NCBI GenBank assembly: GCA_013414745.1
Contig: CP058707.1
Coordinates: 836,259-860,121, forward strand
DNA length: 23,863 nucleotides
Source: Bacteroidota bacterium
Lineage (GTDB): Bacteria > Bacteroidota > Bacteroidia > Chitinophagales > Chitinophagaceae
Direction of reading: 5' to 3'
The notes below the pieces were generated by a model. That model worked only from the letters and a program-made list of their open reading frames with translations, made no database searches and was not told the origin of the DNA. Positions 14,540 to 21,300 of the stretch are shown here, piece after piece. Made by a program: the position numbers and the translations under genes. Each line of letters begins with the position of its first letter. Positions within the stretch are counted from its first letter, which is position 1.

Positions 14540-17500
14540 GGACCTGGGTTACCAATGCTACAGAATCCACGAACTTCAACTTCGTAAGTAGTTCCAGCTG
14601 TAAGTCCAGCCAGATTTTTATAAGAAGTAGGTGCAGCTTGTGTACCACCTCCTGTCCAAGAACCAGCACCAACAGGACGGTAACGAACTTCGTACCAACC
14701 TAAACCTGCAACTGGATTCCAATTAACAGTAGCTGTTGTTGGTCCGGTTACCACTACTGAAGTAATTGTAACGGCGGCGAGATTAGCTACAGTGATCGTA
14801 CCAGTAGCAGTTCCTGTACATCCAGTATTAGGATCTGTATACGTATACGTATAAGTTGTAGAAGGTCCAGTATATGGATTGGCTACTGAGAACGTACCAC
14901 CAGCTGGTGTTCCGCTCAATGCAATCGGAGAATTAGGACATCCGCTTACGTTAGCAGCAGTAACTGTCAGGTTACATCCACCAATAGTCAGAATCAAAGT
15001 TTGTACATCAGGGCATCCTGTAGAGTTTGTACCGGTACAAGTATACGTACCACTGGTTGTATACGTTGTGTTGTTACATCCCCATGTATAAGATACTGGC
15101 TGAGTAATTGTGATTGTAGAAGAAGTACTTTGTCCTAAAGTCAGATACAGGATATAATCCTGACATCCGATGTTTACAGTATAAGTACCTGAAGAAGTGT
15201 AGCTCTGGTTGTTAACAGACCATGTATAAGAATCACAACCAGAGTCAGTAGTGATGATAGGAGCGTTTGGTGAACCAGTTACATCCCACTGACAAGTTGT
15301 TGTATTGAAAGATGCTGTCTGATAACAAGCCAAAGATGGCATAGCTGGCATAGATCCAGTTACATCCCACTGACATGTATTGTTATTGAAAGAAGCTGTT
15401 TCATAACAAGCCAAAGTTGGCATAGCTGGCATGATCCAGTTACATCCCACTGACATGTTGCGCTGTTGAAAGAAGCTGTTTCATAACAAGCCAAGTTTGG
15501 CATAGCTGGCATAGAACCGGTTACATCCCACTGACATGTTGTACCATTGAAAGAAGCTGTTTCATAACAAGCCAATGTAGGCATTGCTGGCATAGATCCA
15601 GTTACATCCCACTGACATGTTGTACCATTGAAAGAAGCTGTTTCATAACAAGCCAAAGTTGGCATAGCTGGCATAGATCCAGTTACATCCCACTGACATG
15701 TTGTACCATTGAAAGAAGCTGTTTCATAACAAGCCAAAGTTGGCATAGCTGGCATAGATCCAGTTACATCCCACTGACATGTTGTACCATTGAAAGAAGC
15801 TGTTTCATAACAAGCCAAGGTTGGCATAGCTGGCATGATCCAGTTACATCCCACTGACATGTTGTGGTGTTGAAAGAAGCTGTTTCATAACAAGCCAAGG
15901 TTGGCATAGCTGGCATAGATCCAGTTACATCCCACTGACATGTTGTACCATTGAAAGAAGCTGTTTCATAACAAGCCAAAGTTGGCATAGCTGGCATAGA
16001 TCCAGTTACATCCCACTGACATGTTGTGCTGTTGAAAGAAGCTGTTTCATAACAAGCCAAGGTTGGCATAGCTGGCATAGATCCAGTTACATCCCATGAA
16101 CATGTATTGTTGTTGAAAGAAGCTGTTTCATAACATGCTAATGTAGGCATGGCAGGTTGAGTTCCTGTTACATCCCACTGACATGTTGTGCTATTGAAAG
16201 AAGCTGTCTGATAACAAGCCAAGGTTGGCATAGCTGGCATTGATCCAGTGACATCCCATGAACATGTATTGTTGTTGAAAGAAGCTGTTTCATAACATGC
16301 TAATGTAGGCATGGCAGGTTGAGTTCCTGTTACATCCCACTGACATGTTGTGCTATTGAAAGAAGCCGTCTGATAACAAGCCAAGGTAGGCATAGCTGGC
16401 ATTGATCCAGTTACATCCCACTGACATGTATTGTTATTGAAAGAAGCGGTTTCATAACAAGCCAAGGTTGGCATAGCTGGCATTGATCCAGTTACATCCC
16501 ACTGACATGTTGTGCTGTTGAAAGAAGCCGTTTCATAACAAGCCAAGTTTGGCATAGCTGGCATTGAACCGGTGATATCCCATACGCAAGTTGTGTTATT
16601 AAATGATGCTGTTTCATAACAAGCTAATCCTGTTGGAGCAGCTGGCATAGACCCAGTTACATCCCAGGAACAAGTTGAGTTATTGAAAGAAGCTGTTTCA
16701 TAACAAGCTAATGTGGGCATAGCAGGCATAGTTCCAGTTACATCCCACTGACATGTTGTGCTATTGAAAGAAGCTGTTTCATAACAAGCTAAACTTGGAG
16801 GAGGAGGAGGAGCACTTGGTCCACCTACGTTCAATGTTACATCAATTGGAGGACAAGTACCATTGGTTACTGCGATCGTGTGACCACCCTGGCTCAAACC
16901 TGAAACAGTAAACGGATTAGCTGTATAAGATCCACCAGCACCACCATCTACTGAATACGTACCACCCAAAGGAGATGGAGCCGGAGTCAGTGTAATATCA
17001 GCAGAACCTAAACCTCCAAAACATGTCGGATCTGTCACCTGAGCTGCACCTGCAGTAGGGCAAATCGTGAGAGGTTGATTTAATGTAATGCTAGGATAAG
17101 GGAGAATGCTTAATATACGATTCGCGCTTTGTAATGTGGTACTTCCCAATACTGAAAACGCTGTACCACCATTTGTAGCGCCATTAACATAGGCCGAAAC
17201 GAGTGTACGAGTTTTGGTAGTTGGTGATGAGTTTACAACTGGAGTAAAAGTCATCAAAGCATTTGTTGCAAAAGGTACTGTATTGGTAATGCGATAAGTG
17301 GCATACCAAAGTCCATTTCCAGTAGAAGGGATAGACACCGCAACACCTCTGTACCTGCAGGCTGAGAGGCCACCCGTATGGTTGGAGTCAAGGGTTGCAA
17401 GGTAATGGCCGGTGTTCCATTTGCAGTTTGAGTTCCGGGTAAGGCCGGATTTGCCGCAATTTTTGAGAAACTCATTGTTCCCCGTTACCAATATTGGCCG

Positions 17501-17719
17501 GAAGATCGATACCAAATTGTAAGAAACTCAGTTTTGATACCGAGTCTGGTGTGGCATTCCGTATCCACATTTCAAATTCAACCGTGTTTGAGTTGGATTT
17601 GTCACGTTCATCATTTTCAACTCGATTGTATGCTGTTGGGCAAAAGAAACTCCTGCCGTGAAAAGCATCAACAGAGCCGCAAACGTCGTTCGTGCGATTT
17701 TGACGATTTGTTTTTTCAT
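13934..17719 (-). CDS. Gene E: T9SS-exported protein with 19 tandem 27-residue Cys repeats, frameshifted (reconstructed span)
   Basis: About 1261 residues, paralogue of gene C along its whole length. It starts at ATG 17719 (signal peptide MKKQIVKIARTTFAALLMLF, AGVSFAQ). The shared N-terminal domain follows (VEFEMWIRNATPDSV, FLQFGIDLPANIGNG, LVSAYVNGATNGGTAFSVLG), then YSVDGGAGGSYTANPF, the hinge SAPPPPPS and 19 repeats (15259-16792). Next are the Cys segments SGCDSYTWSVNNQSYTSSGT and SYTWGCNNTTYTTSGT, an Ig-like domain, two FN3 domains (YEVEVRGFC, YEWQVRAVC) and the T9SS tail DMSGRLVKQIQ ... ISKVNKQD, TAA 13934-13936. Frame changes fall near 17560, 17480, 17345, 15836, 15432 and 14530. It starts 85 bp after the stop of gene F and may be cotranscribed with it. 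Likely a surface adhesin; ligand unknown. Confidence 0.85.
14467..15456 (-). CDS. Gene E, open segment 4: repeats 18-19, Cys segments, Ig-like and first FN3 domain
   Basis: Two final repeats ending SPNAP, then GCDSYTWSVNNQSYTSSGTY, SYTWGCNNTTYTTSGTYTC, CPNSPIALSGTPAGGTFSVA, NPYTGPSTTYTYTYTDPN and an FN3 domain (VTITSVVVTGPTTATVNW to YEVEVRGFCSIGNPGPWGS). The end after PGPWGSI is out of frame. Confidence 0.8.
   Translation of the reverse strand: MSVGCNWIMPAMPTLACYETASFNNNTCQWDVTGSMPAMPSLACYQTASFNTTTCQWDVTGSPNAPIITTDSGCDSYTWSVNNQSYTSSGTYTVNIGCQDYILYLTLGQSTSSTITITQPVSYTWGCNNTTYTTSGTYTCTGTNSTGCPDVQTLILTIGGCNLTVTAANVSGCPNSPIALSGTPAGGTFSVANPYTGPSTTYTYTYTDPNTGCTGTATGTITVANLAAVTITSVVVTGPTTATVNWNPVAGLGWYEVRYRPVGAGSWTGGGTQAAPTSYKNLAGLTAGTTYEVEVRGFCSIGNPGPWGSIPCSQPRLLAEHLQVCLLLL
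15259..16792 (-). repeat. 19 tandem 81-bp units coding a 27-residue Cys repeat (gene E)
   Basis: Consensus LACYETASFNxTTCQWDVTG plus SMPAMPT linker. Seventeen units of 27, one of 28 (AAPTG linker, unit 2) and a last of 25 would need 1536 bp; the span is 1534 bp, exactly two bases short, matching the two missing A bases near 15836 and 15432. Units 11 and 13-16 share the GTTC variant and are almost the same in DNA, a sign of recent expansion. Confidence 0.95.
15360..15860 (-). CDS. Gene E, open segment 3: repeats 13-17
   Basis: From PAMPT onward it holds five repeats, four of them with the GTTCQWDVTG variant and one with SATCQWDVTG. It is bounded on both sides by the same missing A in a CATAGATCC context. 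The first 8 or so residues and the last 23 or so residues are out-of-frame readings of neighbouring repeats. Confidence 0.7.
   Translation of the reverse strand: MSVGCNWIMPAMPTLACYETASFNGTTCQWDVTGSMPAMPTLACYETASFNGTTCQWDVTGSMPAMPTLACYETASFNGTTCQWDVTGSMPAMPTLACYETASFNGTTCQWDVTGSMPAMPNLACYETASFNSATCQWDVTGSCQLCQLWLVMKQLLSITIHVSGM
15764..17515 (-). CDS. Gene E, open segment 2: N-terminal domain, hinge and repeats 1-12
   Basis: In frame from about 17345 (VAVSIPSTGNGLWYATYRIT). Between 17475 and 17345 the correct frame is a different one (MSFSKIAANPALPGTQTANG). It reads the Ig-like part, SAPPPPPS and the first 12 repeats. The end after WDVTGS in unit 12 is out of frame because one A is missing at about 15836. 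Confidence 0.8.
   Translation of the reverse strand: MVSIFRPILVTGNNEFLKNCGKSGLTRNSNCKWNTGHYLATLDSNHTGGLSACRYRGVAVSIPSTGNGLWYATYRITNTVPFATNALMTFTPVVNSSPTTKTRTLVSAYVNGATNGGTAFSVLGSTTLQSANRILSILPYPSITLNQPLTICPTAGAAQVTDPTCFGGLGSADITLTPAPSPLGGTYSVDGGAGGSYTANPFTVSGLSQGGHTIAVTNGTCPPIDVTLNVGGPSAPPPPPSLACYETASFNSTTCQWDVTGTMPAMPTLACYETASFNNSTCSWDVTGSMPAAPTGLACYETASFNNTTCVWDITGSMPAMPNLACYETASFNSTTCQWDVTGSMPAMPTLACYETASFNNNTCQWDVTGSMPAMPTLACYQTASFNSTTCQWDVTGTQPAMPTLACYETASFNNNTCSWDVTGSMPAMPTLACYQTASFNSTTCQWDVTGTQPAMPTLACYETASFNNNTCSWDVTGSMPAMPTLACYETASFNSTTCQWDVTGSMPAMPTLACYETASFNGTTCQWDVTGSMPAMPTLACYETASFNTTTCQWDVTGSCQLCQPWLVMKQLLSMVQHVSGM
17528..17719 (-). CDS. Gene E, open segment 1: signal peptide and start of shared domain
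   Basis: Signal peptide, then QQHTIELKMMNVTNPTQTR. The last 15 or so residues are out of frame; the neighbouring frame gives TVEFEMWIRNATPDSVSKLS and FLQFGIDLPANIGNG. The frame is open upstream of 17719 but that part overlaps gene F and the hairpin. Confidence 0.7.
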   Translation of the reverse strand: MKKQIVKIARTTFAALLMLFTAGVSFAQQHTIELKMMNVTNPTQTRLNLKCGYGMPHQTRYQN

Positions 17720-17762
17720 GTTGTTTTTTATTTTGTTTATGGTTTTAAGCAAAATTGTGAAG

Positions 17763-17794
17763 ATAACCCGGGAACAATGAAATTCCCGGGTTAT
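17763..17794 (-). terminator. Perfect 12-bp hairpin between gene F and gene E, no U-run
   Basis: ATAACCCGGGAA (17763-17774) pairs perfectly with TTCCCGGGTTAT (17783-17794) around an 8-nt loop. It lies about 10 nt after the stop of F and 43 nt before the ATG of E. Only CTTCACAATTTTG follows, so it may be a weak terminator, an RNA-stabilising stem or an attenuator rather than a full stop. Confidence 0.6.
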
Positions 17795-17804
17795 GTAATT
17801 ATTA

Positions 17805-18377
17805 TTAAGGAGTGACCATACCAACGAAATTGTTGTTGTTTGGTTCCCAAACCAGGAAGTCCAGACCATCCACAATACCGTCTCCGTTAAAGTCAGTTGT
17901 CATATAACCGGAGGCAAAATTGTTGTTATCTGTTTCCCAATCGTTGAAATCCAATCCATCTACTACTCCATCCTGATTCACATCACCATTGTAAATGGCA
18001 TACAAACCTGAACCGCTTACGTCAATTTGATTGGCGCCATAAGCTTGTCCGGCACCTGTTGTAAAATCATAAGACGAAGAAGAAGTGATGGCCACTGGAG
18101 CAGCACTCCATGTTTCGATGGCGTTACGACCTTTCAGTACGATATAGTAGCTATTTCCTACGGCAGCACCAGGATATGTACAGGTAATCTGTCCATTAAT
18201 TCCTTGTACTCCTGTGAAGGTGTAAGCCAACGCATACGGGAAGGTAGCATCGTGTAATTCAACGGTTACGTTGTCAGCTTCTGATGAGCTACCTACACCA
18301 TTTGAATTTAACAATACCGGCTGCATCGCACTGGTATTTACATCGTAGTAGCCCTGAATAACGAAGGTTGCTAACAA
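17805..18377 (-). CDS. Gene F, open segment 6: EF-hand C-terminal domain
   Basis: FVIQGYYDVNTSAMQPVLLN, VTVELHDATFPYALAYTF, YYIVLKGRNAIETWSA, ALYAIYNG-type lead, then DVNQDGVVDGLDFNDWETD and DFNGDGIVDGLDFLVWEPN, ending NNNFVGMVTP. Each loop has the D-x-N-x-D-G-x-x-D-x-x-D calcium pattern of dockerin-type EF-hands. Close match to the C-terminus of gene D. Confidence 0.85.
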   Translation of the reverse strand: MLATFVIQGYYDVNTSAMQPVLLNSNGVGSSSEADNVTVELHDATFPYALAYTFTGVQGINGQITCTYPGAAVGNSYYIVLKGRNAIETWSAAPVAITSSSSYDFTTGAGQAYGANQIDVSGSGLYAIYNGDVNQDGVVDGLDFNDWETDNNNFASGYMTTDFNGDGIVDGLDFLVWEPNNNNFVGMVTP

Positions 18378-21300
18378 AGAAGCCTGAGCCGGTGCAATGG
18401 TGATGTTGTAGTCTTCGGTTTCACCAAAGAATACGGATCACAAGGGCTCATCGCTGTACTTCCTGATCGCTTCGCGCACACGCAAACGATAGGTACCTGT
18501 TGGTAAACCTGCTGGTACAGTGAATACGAAAGAAGTTGTAGTAGATGCTCCGAGATCATAAGCTTCACCAATAAGTTCCACATTCGAGTCGATCATTCAA
18601 TACACCATTCTGGCTGTAATCGATCCAGGCCGCAACATCGTTTATAGTATACGTACCGGTTACCACATTAATGGTATACGTTGTTCCAGGATTCAGTGTA
18701 GCTGTTGTGCTACCAGACTGTGGATACAAGGTATAAAATGGCGATGCACTAGCTCCACTGTTGTTATTCAGCGTTGTTCCAACAATTTCAACTGATTGAG
18801 CAAAATCTCCAAATCCTGTACCACTTGAGTACGTTGGAATACAATAACACGATGTAGGAACACTCATTCCAACCATGACTGGTGTAGAGGCTACTGTTGA
18901 TGGACCTAGCACAAGTTACATCACAATAGTAATACGTAGCAGCACTTTGTGTTGTAGAATATGTAGCGGCACCTGTTCCAACCGGAGAATAGGTCACACC
19001 ATCAGGAGATGCGTACCACTGATAGGTAACGCCAAATCCAGGAGTTGCATTTTGTAAAGACAATACCAGCGTTTCAGTAGGACAAACCGTTGCAGCACTG
19101 GCAATAGTATTTCCTGGTGCCGGTGTTGTACAAGGACAAAGTCCGGTAGTTACAGCAATAGGTCCTACCCATGTAGATGGGCCTGATCCACCGCAATCTG
19201 CCTGTACATAAACGTCATAGGTTGTACCACATACCATACTGTTAATAACTGCACCGGTATTTGTGGTTACAGGAACAACAGTACCACTTCCAGGAGTATA
19301 TCCTAGGTCCGAATTCCAGATTCCAGGCTGTCTCCACACAACCTACATTCCAGTTGAAGCTGGCACCAGTTGGTGTAATAGAACCTGAAACTAAAGCAAA
19401 AGCAGATGGAGCAGGACATGGTAATGGAGGATCGATTGTTACATCATAATCTTCACACTCACCCCATGTATATGGAGCACATGGGTCGATAAGTCCACCA
19501 CTCATGGCATAGTTCTCGCGAACACGCATGCGGTAGGTACCCGGTGTTGGATTACAAGGAACGGCGATCGGGAATGTACCTGTACCAAATGCCGTACCGA
19601 TAGTTCCGCTTGTGAAACCAATACGCTCAGATGGTGTTTCAAAATTCCATTGGCATTCAAATCAATCCAAACAGCAATACCCTGATTGTTGAAAGAACCA
19701 ATAGTTACGGACACATTGTACGTGTTTCCGGCTGTCATATTGGCCGTATAATTTGCACCCAATGAAGCTGGGAAGTAGGTATACGCTGGATTAACAGCAG
19801 CAGTACCTGTGTTGTTAGCTAGCGTTGTACCAGATATTACTACATTAGAAATCAAGTCACCAGCCGTTTTACCAGTTGAATAGGTTGGTGTACAATAACA
19901 AGCTGTTGGAGGATTTTGTGTGATATTCACCTCAACAGAGTAAGCACTGTTACCACCACAATCTACTAAACAACGATACCAGGTAGATGCCTGAGAAGGT
20001 GTCACTGATTGTGTTTGACCAGTACCTAAAGAAACCACACCCAAGGTGAAGGCCTGATCATCAGCCTGTTCCCATTGGTAAGTGATACCTGTACCTAAGT
20101 TTGGATTTTGTAAACTCAGCGTAATTGGTGATGCCGGAGCACAGAACGTGGTTGCACTGGCAATGGTATTACCAGGAGCAGGAACCCCAGAGCAAGGAGC
20201 AGGAAGTTGAATATCGATGATATAATCTTCCGTTTCACCCCATGTTCTGTTGGTACAAGCATCCGCTGAAGTCCAGGCAGTTGTACCTTGCCAATCTGAA
20301 CGCACACGCATACCAGTTTGACCAGACAATGCAGTCAAAGGAATAGTGAAAGAACCTGAACCTGTTGTACCACTTGGAATATTTCCATTAATTAAAGTAT
20401 ACTCAGAAGTTTCAAAAGTACCATTTTGGTTGTAGTCGATCCAGATAGCTACTTGCGTATTACTACCGGCAATTACACCCACATTCATCGTATAAGGGTT
20501 ACCAGCCAATAATGTAGCGGTTGTTGAACCAGAAGCCGGGAAGGCATTGTAAGGACCTGTACATCCGCTAGTTACATTGTTTAAAGTAGTTGTTGCAATT
20601 TCAACACTGCTCATAGCGTTGATTGCACATGAACCACCTAAACCGGTAGCACAATAGCAGTTCAGGAATGGACTAATTCCAACCAGAACTTCAACAGAGT
20701 AAGCCGAGTTACCACCACAATCTACTAAACAACGATAATAAGTTGGAGTTGTAGGATTAGCAGTTTGAATTGGCAAAGTACCCAAGGTTTGAACATTCAA
20801 AGTGAAAGCTGCATCATCTGCACTTTCCCACTGATAAGTCACACCAGTTCCGATAGTTTGGTTTTGTAAGGATAAATTTACTATAGAACCAGGACAAACA
20901 GAAGCCGCAGAAGCGATAGTATTACCAGGAGTTGGTGTACCGGTACAAGGTGTAGCTGCCTGAATGTCAATCAGATAATCTTCAGTTTCACCGTAACCAT
21001 AACCTAAACAAGGAGTTAAACCCGCACCAGAAACACCTTCGGCAACAATTACGCGCATGGTAGTAATACCGGTTAAAGCTGTAAATGGTACCGTAAAGTT
21101 ACCAGTTACATTACGAGGACCTGCAGCAGTAGCTCCTTCCTGAAGAATTGTTTCACCAGCATCATTATAATCACCATCCTGATTGTAATCGATCCAGATA
21201 CCTGTACCAAAAGCATAGAAAGTTGCACCATCGCACTCATTTTCCTCAACGGTAAACGGTACGAGGTCTCCTTGCATCACAGTGGTAATTGGAGCCAGAG

